Positions 18,724 through 29,969 of a DNA stretch of 33,662 bases are shown piece by piece. Below the pieces are notes generated by a model. It did no database searches. It had not been told where the DNA came from and saw only the letters and a program-made list of their open reading frames with translations. The translations under genes and the position numbers were made by a program. The DNA is taken from positions 1 through 33,662 of the forward strand of contig JAMYWO010000084.1 of assembly GCA_024220525.1 (NCBI GenBank). The letters run 5' to 3'. How positions within the stretch are numbered: the first letter of the stretch is position 1; each line of letters begins with the position of its first letter. This stretch comes from Cochliopodium minus (lineage: Eukaryota; Discosea; Himatismenida; Cochliopodiidae).

Positions 18724-21716
18724 TGGACGTTATTAAAGAATTGAAAAAACCTATCGATAGAAATCCTTCCAATATCAATGTCCAAAAGCTCATCAAGACC
18801 AAAATTGTTTGTACTTTAGGACCTGCTTCTAATTCGGTACTTGACAAAATTTATAATTAAAGGATTTTCATTGCCTGATTTATTTATAGGAAGTGATGTT
18901 GAGGAAAATGATAACTGAAGGTAAATAAATGCTTTCTATGTTTATAAACAAATGATCTTATATTTTTTATTGAAGGAATGGATGTTTGCAGGTAAAAAAA
19001 ATTAAATGAAATTTTCACCAAATATTTATATGAAATTTCTCTTAAAAACCCAAAATCTTATCTTAATCTCAAGACTCAACTTTTCACATGGAGATCATAA
19101 AGATCACATAAAAACATTTGAATTGGGTGAGCTAAATGGAAATATAAATATTTTGAAATGTTCATTTTTTTTATTAAAGTGAGGAAATTATCAAAGGAAT
19201 TCGACCACCAAGTAAGAACAAAGTTCACTCAAAAATTTATATTTCTTTGTAACATCCTTTTTTTTCTTAGGTATCCATTTTGTGTGACGTACAAGGACCA
19301 AAGATCAGAGTGGGAAGAGTAATCAAATTTTTTAAATCAAAATTTTTTTTAATTTAATTTTTTTTAATTTGATTTTTTTTTTCACATTTTTTTTCACATT
19401 TTTTTTTTTAATTTTTTTTTTTAAAAGATTGAGAAAAAATTTACATTGGTTGTCGGAGACAAGGTAAATATTACTGGGGAAAAAATTATAGGAAACAGAG
19501 ACAGATTCCAAATTAAATATCCTAATCTCATTGGAGACCTCAAGCAGGATGACAGCATCTTCATCAACGATGGAATCATTAGATTGAGAGTTCTTTCTAA
19601 GGACACTACTGATTTGCAGTGTGTCGTGGAAGCTGGAGGGGATGTTTCCGATCACAAAGGTAATTTTTTTTTTTTTTTTTTTGTAAAAATTGAAATTCAA
19701 TATTTTTTTTGATTAAAATTATAAAGTTAATATTTTTAAAATATTTTCTTTCCAAATTTTATTTTTATTTATTTATATTATTATTTTTTATTTTTATTTT
19801 TTATTTTAATAAATTTTTTGATTTTTTGCATATTTGTACTTCATTTTTTATTTTTGATTTTACAATTAATTATTTTTCATTCTATAGACTTATTTTCATT
19901 TTGTATTTTACAATTAATTATTTTTCATTATTTATTGAATTTATTTTTAATTTTTTTTTTTTAAAAAAAAAAAAAGGATGTAATATTCCAAGTGGAAATT
20001 TGTCAGTGGACATCGTCACAGAAAAAGACAGAGAAGACTTGGAATTAATAGCAAAGTTAGATCCTGAATACGTCGCTCTTTCCTTCGTAGGATCTGGAAA
20101 GGACATAATTCAAGTGAGAGATTTGTTGAGGGAGTTTGGCAACAGCGATATCAAAATTTGCTCCAAAATAGAAAGGCCTGTCGCTTTGGATAACATTGAA
20201 GAGATTGTTCAACAAAGTGATTGTGTGATGGTTGCAAGAGGAGATTTGGTATCATTTTAGAAATTTATTTTTAAAAATACATTTTAAAAGATTTTTTTTT
20301 TTTTATTTTTTTTTTTTTAAAAATTCATTTTAAAAGATTTTATTTTTTATTTTTATTTCTTTTTTTTTCTTATTTTTATTTTTTATTGTTTTTATTTTTT
20401 ATTTTTTTATTTTCATTAATTTTATGATTATTTTATTGGCTATTTTTCTGTTAAAAATATAATATTTTATTTTTTATTTTATTTTTGATTAATTTTATTT
20501 AATTTTTGATTATTTTTATTATTTCATATTTTATTTTCTTTAATTTTATGATTATTTATTTCTGATAATTTTTTTTCTTAGGGGGTAGAGTGTGATATTT
20601 GGACCATTCCAAAACACCAAAAAACAATCATCAAATTATGTAACGAATACAGTAAACCTGTGATAGTCGCAACTCAAATGTTAGAATCCATGGTCAAAAA
20701 AAAAAAAATATTTTAGATTTTATAATATTATAATATATTTTTTTTTTTTTTTTATTTTTTATCAATTATTTTAGAAAATTTTCATTTTGTTGAATTTTTT
20801 TTCATTATTTTTTTTATTGTAATTTATTTTTGTTTTTTTGATATTTACTCATTACTTTTATCTTCTTTTTTACCAATGAAACTAACTTTTTTTTTTTAAA
20901 AAAAGACCAACAATGTAATTCCCACAAGAGCAGAAGTCACAGATGTGTACCAAAGTGTGATAGACGGGACAGATTGCGTGATGTTGTCAGGAGAATCTTC
21001 TGTTGGAAAATACCCCGATGGTACCGTCAGAATGATGGACCGTATTGTTTCTACCGCTGAACAAAACTTGGATAACAGAAACTTTGAAAAGTTATTGGGT
21101 CCTCCAAAGAACTTTGTCGAGACCATGTAAGTTTGTTTACAATTTTTTTTTTTTTTTATTTTTCTGTTTTTCGAAAATATTTTAATAAATTTTTAATTTT
21201 TTACATTTGTACTTCATTTTTTATTTTACATTGATACTTCATTTTTAATTTTTAATTTTACATTTTATTTTTTATTTTTTATTTTCAATTATTTAAAAAC
21301 CCAATTTTAAATTTTTTTTAATTTTTTTCTTGTTTAATTTTAGGGCTCATTCTGTGGTCAACATCACCAAAGATCTTGTTCTCAAAAACTTAAGAGGAAA
21401 AATCATCAGCATCTCTGACGAGACCTACCCCGCAAGAATCGTCGCCAAGTACAGACCACAACTCGATCACATCTTCTTCACTTCTAGTCTAAGAGCTGCA
21501 AGAGAAGCTAACTTTCTTTGGGGTGTGAGATCTGTTTATGTCGAGAAGATTGTCGAGATTGACTTGGAATCCATGATATCTTCTGTTGTCAAGGAGGGTC
21601 ACAATGATCGTTTGTTGAACATCGATGAGTACATTGTCGTTTTTTGCCATTCCAAAAGGTTCAGTGGTGCTACTGTTGGTCTTTATTCTGTCAAATCTTT
21701 TTTGGATGATGTTTAA
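18723..21716 (+). CDS. pyruvate kinase
   Basis: Eleven exons: 18723-18836, 18890-18920, 18976-18991, 19074-19126, 19180-19211, 19271-19318, 19428-19659, 19977-20248, 20582-20692, 20906-21126, 21344-21716; 500 residues, normal for the family. It transfers phosphate from phosphoenolpyruvate to ADP, the last step of glycolysis, in the cytosol. Visible landmarks are [30 protein letters not shown], the active-site [19 protein letters not shown] (metal ligand and substrate loop), VATQMLESM and [17 protein letters not shown]. The start is fixed by an A15 run and by the family N-terminus. The residue after GP is Lys (GPKIR) where K+-dependent enzymes have Glu, which suggests K+-independent activity. 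Introns are T-rich and up to 333 nt. One donor (after 20692) reads GTCAAA, which is unusual. Confidence 0.97.
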
Positions 21717-21841
21717 CCTATCTTCTTTTTTCCTATTAAATATTATTTTTCAATACAAATGAATTTTATGAATAGATCTATTTTTAAATTTGAACATGAA
21801 GGTCTTGGTAAGAATGGATAAATTTTAAAAAGAATAAAAAT

Positions 21842-23942
21842 TTAATTTTCATTTGTTTGGATGACAAGATCATCTTTTTCTGATCTCTTCCTTATATATG
21901 AAATGAGTTTGTCAGAGAAAGACATTAATAAAAACCCAAGTACAATTACAAAAATACCAATAATGCCCAAATAATTGATGACTTCATGGTGAATAACATA
22001 ATCAGCCAAAATAGAAGCTAATCAAAGAAAAAATAAAAGAAAAGAAAGAAAATTGAAAAATAAAAGATTGTACTTGGTATCGTTAACAGTGTACAAACAG
22101 AAACATACAAAGGGCTCGAGAAAGTGATAGAAATAAGTAAAAAAGCGTTGAAAATAGAGTCCAAGCAAGCAGTAAGAAGGATGACTTTCCAGGCGTCAGG
22201 TGGAGGCCAAACGAAAACCTCTAACTTTGTAATGTTGGCAATGGGGATACCGACCCAAAAGACAAGAAGTGTGTAGACACCAATGATACCTATGAACAAC
22301 AAAGACTCGACAACTTCATCCAAAACCTCATTTTTTAAATCGGCTGGTGTTCTTTTTTTGTGGTGGTCAGAGTTGTTGTTATTCATATTTTCCTTTTAAA
22401 AAGAAATTTGTAAGAAATATTAAAGAAAATTCTTTTTGTTAGGAATTGTATAAAAAATAAAAAATTTTTTTATAATTATTGTGACTTAGATTAAAAATTG
22501 TTAAAAAAAAAAACTAGGATCACATACATTATAAATGTAATCAACATCCTCCTCATTGACACTTTTGTTGCCCCCTGAAGAATTATTGGCATAGTAATCG
22601 TTATTCTCGATCATCTGATCAGTGTCAGTCAAAGCCTGGTAGTTCTCAGTGCCACCATGATCCCCCTTCCCATCATGATGATCACCCTCAACCAATTTTT
22701 TATACAAGACTTCATACAAAGAATAAGTGACAACTGACAAAACAACAAAGAAATAACCCCAGTCATTTATTTTTATCGAAGCAGTGTTCGGTGAAGAAGA
22801 TGAGGCTATGAATGATGATACTATTGATGAAACATCTATTGCCGACTTTGTTTGCCTTTCGTGGGAGAAGGAGACCATCACCACCCCTCCGACGCAGATC
22901 ATCACTGAGATTATTTTCATCACGGTTACTTTTTCTTTGAGGAAAAATACCGAGAAGAAGAAGACGACCGCACACTGAGAATTATAAATTGCGGTATTTG
23001 CCGAAACTATTAATAAACATTTTAATTAAATTTAATAATTTTTAAATTTTTTTAATAATTTTTAAATTTTTTTAATAATTTTTAAATTTTTTTAATAATT
23101 TTTAAATTTTTTTAATAATTTTTTATTTTTTGTTTTTTATTGATTAATTCCAAATTTTTAAAAACTTTTCTTTATTTTGTTAATTTTTTTAGTTTAAATT
23201 TTTTTTACCTGTAATCATGGGAATAGAAATATACCAAAATAGCACACAGGCCAAGGATAAAACTGACAAGAGAAACCCTGACCAAAGCAACTTGATGTAA
23301 TATTTTTTTTGCTTATTCCAAGTGTACCTCTCTCTGTTATTAAAGTATTGAATTGTTCTGAAAATCACTCCCACAATAAAAAGTACTGTGTATCCACTGT
23401 GTACAACATAACTCTGAACAACTCTACCATTAAAATTTTTTTTTGTGAAAAAAAAAAAAAAATTCTTACAGTGAAATAAGGCTATTTTCGAATTTTAAAT
23501 TAAATAATGAAAAAAAATAAAAAAAATCTTTTACTTTGTTGTAACTTGTTTTTTGAAGAATTTCAGCCATGATTACCCATGATGCTACCTTAATTATTTA
23601 AGTTTTTGAAATGTTAATGTTGAACTAAATATCAGCTTTATTTGATTTTAAATATTTTTTTTAAATTTCCTGAAAATTAAGGAAAAACAATAGGTCATAT
23701 ATGATGTTTATTGTCATAGGATTAAATTAGTGTTTAGAATAGATGATTGATAATCAAGTGTAATTTTGATCAGTGCTAGGAAAAATTTTAATTCCCTTCG
23801 ACTAATTGTGCCCAATGAAAAAAAATTGGTGTTTACCATACAGATGATGGCCAAAGTAGCAACCTAAAATGAATATGAAAAATAATGATACAATATAAAA
23901 TAAGAATTATGGGATGTTTACTGTTAGTTTTAAGTTTTTCAT
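21842..23942 (-). CDS. SLC35F-like drug/metabolite transporter
   Basis: Eight exons: 23922-23942, 23837-23863, 23535-23588, 23470-23481 (12 nt), 23209-23413, 22528-23006, 22074-22392, 21842-22017; 430 residues, phases all agree. It is a multi-spanning membrane protein of the drug/metabolite transporter clan. Landmarks typical of SLC35F members are VASWVIMAEILQKTSYNKPYF-TSY before the first large block, VSANTAIYNSQCAVVFFFS in the middle, the KEKVTVMKIISVMICVGGVV helix and a second half ending in LGIIGIFVIVLGFLLMSF. A polar, Asp/His/Asn-rich loop of about 70 residues (GDHHDGKGDHGG) divides the two halves. SLC35F3/F4 relatives carry thiamine in animals; the substrate here is unknown. It is tail-to-tail with pyruvate kinase, 125 bp apart. 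Confidence 0.87.
23031..23120. repeat. 20-bp tandem repeat in intron
   Basis: About four and a half near-perfect copies of TTTAAATTTTTTTAATAATT lie in the intron between exons 5 and 6 of the SLC35F-like gene. It is a simple minisatellite and could vary in copy number between strains. Confidence 0.85.
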
Positions 23943-24072
23943 TCAATTTTTTTATATATATTTGAAAAGAGTGAATTCAAATAAATCTTTCTCCGTTCTT
24001 CATTCAATATATTTATAGTTAATAATTGGGGTGAATTGAATTTGTGAGATGAATGAAAAATGAGAACAATAG

Positions 24073-24087
24073 AAAAAAAAAAAAAAA
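24073..24087 (+). promoter_or_regulatory. oligo(A) leader
   Basis: A 15-base A-run ends 24 bases before the chosen ATG of MED6 at 24112, in the 169-bp spacer between the divergent SLC35F-like and MED6 starts. Confidence 0.35.
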
Positions 24088-24111
24088 TTGTTGGTAATTC
24101 TTATCAAAACA

Positions 24112-24795
24112 ATGAATGAAGATGATAGGGAGAAATATTTGCATGATGGGAAATTTTCCATGGATATAAGATATAATGAGGAGAGTTGGTTGGATTTTTT
24201 GAGCAGATCCAATTTTTATGATAAAAGATGTTCAAATGAGATTTGTAGAATGCAAAACCTGAATCCCAACAAAATGATGTAAGGAAAAATTTATTTATTT
24301 CATTTTCAAAATAAGAAATATATATTCTTTGGAATATAGAATATTATCATACTTTTTAAGAATATTTATATTCTTATGAACATATGATCAGATTCACATT
24401 GAAAAGATCAAATAAATATATTATCCAAACAAAATATTTTCAACGTAAATTTTTATCAAAGAGAGATGGTGGGGATAGAATACGATTTAGAGAAACCAGA
24501 ACCACCAAATTTGTATCTGATAAGAAAGAAAAAGAGATTATCACCGAATGATAGTGTAGATAGAGCATTGTATTATATAATAAATGGATGGATGTATCAT
24601 GCACCAGATATGGAGCATCTATTCAATCAGAAACTTAACAAATGCATAAGCCATTTGAATACCTCACTGGAATCATCCAACATAGAAGAAAAAGAAGAGG
24701 ATCTGGATGAACAAATTCCCTATACAGATGTAAAAATAAAATCAAGTGTGCCAAATATCTTGAAAAGAAATTTTGGGGATTTGATGAATAATTAA
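24112..24795 (+). CDS. MED6: Mediator complex subunit 6
   Basis: Two exons, 24112-24278 and 24462-24795, give 166 residues. The landmarks match the MED6 family closely: ESWLDFLSRSNFYDKRCSNE (family SxFYDxxCNNE), ICRMQNLN, MVGIEYDL, NLYLIRKKKRLSPND and ALYYIINGWMYHAPDM (family YYIIDGxIYQAPD). MED6 is a head-module subunit of Mediator, which links activators to RNA polymerase II in the nucleus. The acceptor chosen at 24460-24461 is the only one of three overlapping AGs that keeps phase. The C-terminus after the conserved domain is short and acidic, so the protein is smaller than animal or yeast MED6. The stop is 102 bp from the stop of the syntaxin gene on the other strand. Confidence 0.93.
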
Positions 24796-24896
24796 AGGAA
24801 TATTTAAATTTTCAAAAATCAAAAATGTAAAACATTTTTTTGAGGTTTTTTATTTTTTGATAGATTTTCCCTTTTTTTTTGTTGGGAAAATTTTGA

Positions 24897-26487
24897 TCAT
24901 CTTACAGCAAGTCTCAGTATCAACAAAATAGTCATAACAACAATTAAAACACACAACAACAACATGCAAGAACGAATTTTGGAAGTTCTGCTATTTTGCT
25001 CAGCTTTTACCAACTCTTCGACACCCTTGTCAACATGGACGACAGCTTGTTCAATATTATAATCAATACGATCAAGAATAGTACCTTTATTTGTATGAAA
25101 AAAGTTAATTGGTATTTGTTTTTAATCAAAAGTTAAGAAGAAATTTATCAAAATAAGTAATTTATCCAAAAATGAAAATTATTCTTCGAACAAATCTTTT
25201 AAAAAATGATTGATTTTTTTATTTGGGAAGAAAATATAAAACATTCATTTCATGAATTTTTTTTTTTAAAGACAACTTAAATTACTGCAGTAGAAAAATT
25301 TTAGTCTATCAAAAATTGATCATAATAATGATCACATGAAATTGTCTTTTAACAATTTATTGTAATGATTAACTCTTTTTAGTATTTTTGTTAATGAAAT
25401 GATGTTTTTTTAATTCATTTACCTTGATCAACAACGAGAATGGCAAGATCATTGAAAATGCTGGCCAACTCAGTGATGCTCTTCGCAACCGCCCTCAACT
25501 CCTTATCTCTCTCACGAACTTGATCATAATTATCCTGAGCCCATAACAACTGATCTTGATTGAAACCATTATCTACAAACTTGGAGTCGTTTAGAGAAGA
25601 AGGAGTGTTTTCATCCACTTCTAGGGATGACTTTCCTTTCTTTCTTTTCCTCTCTAATTCTCTTAAGTAGCTTTCTTGTGATTGTCTGAAATCGTTGGAG
25701 AGATCTTGCAGGATTTTCGCGAGCGCATGCTTTAAATTATCCCTCATTTTAATTTCTTTGTCATCTAAGTTCACGTTTTGTGCGATCCCTTGCACTTTTT
25801 TTCTACTTTTTTGGAATAACTATACATTCGAAAGAAATTATTATCAAATCAGCGGAATATCAAAATTTAAAATAAGATGATTCAATATATTGCTCCATGA
25901 ACATATATTTCTGATAATAAAATCAAATTTCATTCAAAAATTTAAATTAAAAAGAATAATTTTCAAATAAAATGAAGTTTAAATTCTGGAGAGAAATTAA
26001 ATATGTTCTGAAAAAGGATGGGAGTTTTTTTTTACATTAGTTATAACTCCAGTAATTATTTCGATGTTATTCTCTTCTTCATCATCTTCGAATTGAACTT
26101 TCAAATGTTTTGCATGGAGATCATTTAAAATCAACACTAAAATTTAATAGGAAGTTTATATTTTTAAACACAAATTAGAATCTATATAATCGAATCTTGA
26201 TAGAGTCTATGAAGTTTGATCAATTTAAAATTTGTCTTACTTTTTCTTTTAATATCAGCAATATCCAATTTTATCTCTTCAATAATGCCCATCCACATAG
26301 GTCTCTGCCCTTTAACTCCAAGCTCAATCTCATCACCATCTGAGCCCAGCAATTTCTCATTCTCCACATTTTTGAAACCATCATCCTTCATCACATTCAT
26401 CTGTTTTCTATATCTTGTTCTTAATTCCTTAAATTTGTCAAATCTGGATCTACATTTGACATTGATCGGTTGGGGTTTTTGAATCAT
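24897..26487 (-). CDS. syntaxin-16/Tlg2-like Qa-SNARE, copy B
   Basis: Four exons, 26241-26487, 26036-26136, 25423-25819 and 24897-25084, give 310 residues. The layout is syntaxin-16/Tlg2 type: a short N-terminal part with RSRFDKFKELRTRYRK, a helical Habc region (MWMGIIEEIKLDIADIK), a Lys-rich linker, then GFNQDQLLWAQ and the SNARE motif (RERDKELRAVAKSITELASI onward, to VVDQGTILDRIDYNIEQ). The zero-layer Gln is the one in DQGT, coded at the end of exon 3. A C-terminal membrane anchor follows (LLLCVLIVVMTILLILRL). Tlg2/syntaxin-16 proteins drive fusion of endosome-derived vesicles with the trans-Golgi. A paralogue with the same exon structure lies just upstream; 78 bp separate the two coding regions. 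Confidence 0.93.
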
Positions 26488-26565
26488 TTTTCTCACAAAT
26501 AAATATTAAAGAAGAATCAATTTTTTTTATTTTTTATTTATAATTTCTCTTTAAAAATTTTTTAA

Positions 26566-28357
26566 TTATTTGGAGGCAAGCCTTATGATGAACAAAATGG
26601 CCATAATGACGATCAAAACACACATAAGCAACAAACAAGAGCGAATCTTGGATGTTTTGCTGTTTTCTTCTGCTTGTTCCAATTGTTCAACTCCCTTGTC
26701 AACATGGACGACAGCTTGTTCAATATTATAATCAATACGATCAAGAATAGTACCTTTATTTGTAAGAAAAAAGTTAATTTGCTTTTGTTTTTGATCAAAA
26801 GTTAAGAAGAAATTTATCAAAATGTAATATTTGATAACTTTAAAATGAATATTTTGTAGTTCTCATTTGACAAGCATTTTTTAAAATTTTAAAAAAAAAT
26901 TATAAATTAATAATATTCTTCAAAAATGAAATTTGATTTGTCAATAAAGTATTTGTTGGATCTTTAGTATTTTTGTTAAAGTAATGATGTTTTTTTAATT
27001 CATTTACCTTGATCAACAACGAGAATGGCAAGATCATTGAAAATGCTGGCCAACTCAGTGATGCTCTTCGCAACCGCTCTCAACTCCTTATCTCTTTCTC
27101 TGATCTGATCATAATTATCTTGAGCCCACACCATCTGCTCTTGATTAAATCCTTTATCGATATAATTAACATTATTGAGGGAAGAAGGGGAGTCATCATC
27201 CACATCCAAAGAGGATTTTCCCTTTTGCATTTTCATCTCTAATTCCCTCAAATAACTTTCTTGGGACTCCCTGAAATTGGTAGAGAGATCTTGGAGGATC
27301 TTCGCGAGGGCATGTTTCAGATTATCCCTCATCTTTATTTCTTTCCCATCCAAATTTGCATTTTGACCTATTATTTGCACTTTCTTTCTGCTTTTTTGGA
27401 ATAACTATTTGTTTCGCAAAAATATCAAATTTGAATATAAACATAATAATCAATTATTGGATCAATTATTATCTTAAAAAATTTATCAAATTGAGATTTG
27501 AGATTATGAAGTGATATTTTAATATTGCAAAAATCTTGAATTAATTGAAATTTCTTAGCATCAAATTTTTGACTTCTCATTTCAATTATAATTGTAAAAT
27601 CATTGTGATATCACAAAATCTTATTCATTAAAATGATTTTTTGGGATGATCATAATGCCCCAGAATAACAGATCTTCATTGGGAAAGTATATTTTATTTT
27701 TGTTTTTACTTTATAAAAACTTATTTATTTTGATCAATTTCAAACGAAAAGGAATATATTTGAAAACATTCCAAAAAATTTGCCATTCATATTTCGGTTT
27801 AATGTTCATTCAAATAAGAAAAAGATTTTTTTCATTTCAAATAAAATCATAAATTAAAAAGAAAAAAAATTTTGTGGGTTTTTTACGTTTGTGATCATCC
27901 CAGTCAATATTTCAATACCATTCTCTGCTTCATCATCCACCTCAAATTGAACCTTGAGATGTTGGGCATGTAAATTATTGAGTGTTTTCACTATTTATTT
28001 AAAAAAATCCTAGTTAATAAAATTATTTCCTTTTTATAAAATGTTAATAATGATTTTATGGATCGATATTAAGTAGATATTACTTTTGGATTGTATTTCA
28101 ACAACATCTATTTTTATTTCTTCAATTATTCCCATCCACAAAGGTCTTTCACCACCCATTTCATCCAATTTTTCGAGATCTACTGTCAATAGCTTTTGTT
28201 TATCTTTTTTGGATTTTTTATTGGATTGGTGTTCATCATTCATCATATCACCATTTAAATTATTATTTTGTTTTCTATACATAGTTCTCAACTCTGAGAA
28301 TTTTTGAAATCGGGATCTATATGGAATCCTAAACGTATTAGTTGATATATGACTCAT
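26566..28357 (-). CDS. syntaxin-16/Tlg2-like Qa-SNARE, copy A
   Basis: Four exons, 28084-28357, 27887-27990, 27008-27404 and 26566-26753, give 320 residues. Exons 3 and 4 have exactly the same lengths as in copy B (397 and 188 nt) and the same phases, so the pair is a tandem duplication. Features: MSHISTNTFRIPYRSRFQKF at the N-terminus, a Lys-rich insert (NKKSKKDKQK) absent from copy B, PLWMGIIEEIKIDVVEI, GFNQEQMVWAQ, the SNARE motif with DQGTILDRIDYNIEQ, and a tail anchor (LLLMCVLIVIMAILFIIRL). Exons 1-2 have diverged far more from copy B than the 3' end has. The two copies may serve different trafficking steps or life stages (inference). Confidence 0.93.
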
Positions 28358-28533
28358 TTATTTTTTATCAATTTTTTTTTTTAATTTGATAAATCAAATT
28401 TGAGGGAGATTTTTCATTTGTTTTGGAAACATCTATAAAAAGGAGGTTCAAAATCTTAAATTCCATCTTTTTACAAGTGGTCAACATTTAAGTTTGGTAT
28501 CAAATTAAAAAAAATATCCAAAAAGCTTTTTAA

Positions 28534-29047
28534 TTAAATCAAACTTTTTTGAAATTCTTCAACATTAGAAAAGTTGATGTCAAAACCAACACCTTCGTCA
28601 GTCTCAATACCAACTTCCTCCCAATCCAATTTTTCAGTGTTACTCTCGATCTCCTTAATAGATTCAATGCAATTTCTTTTTCTCTCCTTTAGTTGTTTCT
28701 AAGAAAAAATTAGTAATTAAAATAATTAAAAAAAAACTCTTTGAAATAATACTCTCAATAATTCCCATTGCTTTATATTTTTCTCTCTTTCTTTTGGATC
28801 CACTTTGATGTCAGAATTTCTTAAGTTTTCCAATTTTCCCAACAATTTCTCGTTGAGAGCTTCAAAATTTTCAATTTCTTTTTGTAAATCTTCGTCGGTG
28901 AGAGCGTTTTCGAGCTGTTTAGTTTCGACATTCAAAGCGGACGCCTCCTGATCAATTTCTTGCAACTCATCTTTCATTAGCTTGATTTGTTCGTCCAATT
29001 CTTTAATTTCTTCAGCGGAGGCTTCTTCAAGGCCTGTTTGATTAATC
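28534..29047 (-). CDS. Hop2/PSMC3IP-like meiotic protein, N-terminus missing
   Basis: Two firm exons, 28753-29047 and 28534-28698, code for the C-terminal about 150 residues. A coiled coil (EIKELDEQIKLMKDELQEID) is followed by DLQKEIENFEALNEKLLGKL, LRNSDIKVDPKEREKNIKQW, KQLKERKRNCIESI and the diagnostic end WEEVGIETDEGVGF, as in Hop2 (EEVGIETDED). Hop2 works with Mnd1 to help Dmc1/Rad51 pair homologous chromosomes in meiosis, so this hints at a sexual cycle. The first exon enters in phase 2. The expected N-terminal winged-helix exons were not found. A minus-strand exon at 29171-29289 (MKRKHKHYYNQ...) fits the phase but does not look like the winged helix and overlaps a plus-strand exon candidate. 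The ambiguous base at 29225 lies in it. Confidence 0.7.
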
Positions 29048-29204
29048 CTAAAAAAAAATGAGAGTAAATGAAAATTATAATTCTTGAAATAGATTAAGTT
29101 TCAGTTGTTCTTTTTTTTGTTTGAAAATTATCTTCAAAATAAAAAAATTTGAAAAATAAAAAAAAATCACTGTAAAATGGAATAAATTATATTTATTTCT
29201 TTAA

Positions 29205-29776
29205 ATGAAGAAATACAGATGGATNTCAGGAGATAATTTAATAGCAGGTGACTTTTTTGGTTATAATAATGTTTATGTTTCCTCTTCATTTTTGTATTTC
29301 TTTTTAATTTTTTAATTTTTAATTTTTAATTTTTAATTTTTAATTTTTAATTTTAAAATGTTTTATTAAAATTTTTTGTCAATATTTTTATTTTTCAATT
29401 TTTTCTAAAAAATTATAATTTATTTAACAAAAAAGATTATTTTTTTTGACATATTCAAAAAAATGTTTTTTTATTAATCAAATTAAATTGAAATAGTTTT
29501 TTGAAGAGGTTGGAAGGTGACTGGAAACGTGGTGTTTTGTCTGGTGTCGGAAAAATGATTTATACAAACGAAAAGGACAACAAGATCTATTTTTATGGAA
29601 CATTCGTTGATGGGAAGAAAAAGAAAGGAATTTTGAAAGAGTTGGGAAGGGAGTACATTGTTTCTTATGACGACAACGAAAAAGAAAACGAACAAAGGAA
29701 AAGGACGTTTGAAGGAGTCAGAGTAATGATAGGTGAAATGAAAAACATAAATTCCTTTTTAAATTTTTATTTTTAA
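29205..29776 (+). CDS. MORN-repeat-like protein fragment
   Basis: The main exon, from about 29497 to the TAA at 29776, reads RLEGDWKRGVLSGVGKMIYT, then KIYFYGTFVDGKKKKGI. This fits MORN repeats (EGxWKxGxxxGxGxxxY, YxGxFxxGxxxG), which often bind membranes or scaffold proteins. A likely first exon at 29205-29247 starts MKKYRW and contains SGDNLIAG, also MORN-like, but it includes the ambiguous base 29225. Its phase does not match exon 2 as written. Either the base masks a length error, or the donor lies further on near 29300, which does keep phase. The exon could also end at the GTAATG at 29724 instead of reading to 29776. The gene is short, perhaps incomplete. Confidence 0.45.
29225..29225. 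other. ambiguous base (N)
   Basis: This is the only undetermined base in the window. It lies where a plus-strand MORN-like exon and a possible minus-strand Hop2 exon overlap, so it weakens both models. Confidence 0.95.
29305..29356. repeat. AATTTTT tandem repeat
   Basis: About seven copies of a 7-bp unit (AATTTTT) in the probable intron of the MORN-like gene. Related (ATTTTT)n runs fill 29780-29970 between the two convergent stops, and (AAAAATT)n runs fill 30140-30270 inside the RhoGEF gene. Confidence 0.75.
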
Positions 29777-29820
29777 TTTTTTATTTTTAAAAATTTTTTT
29801 ATTATTTTTTTATTTTTATT

Positions 29821-29870
<50 letters not shown>

Positions 29871-29969
29871 ATTTTATTTTTATTTTTTATTTTTATTTAA
29901 TTTTTTATTTTCATTTTATTTTTATTTTTTAATTTTTTATTTAATTTTTTTTTTTGATTATTTTTTCTT

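Noticed and set aside
22763-22978. Short frames on both strands around 22763-22978
   Set aside because: They are out-of-frame readings of the large SLC35F-like exon 22528-23006.
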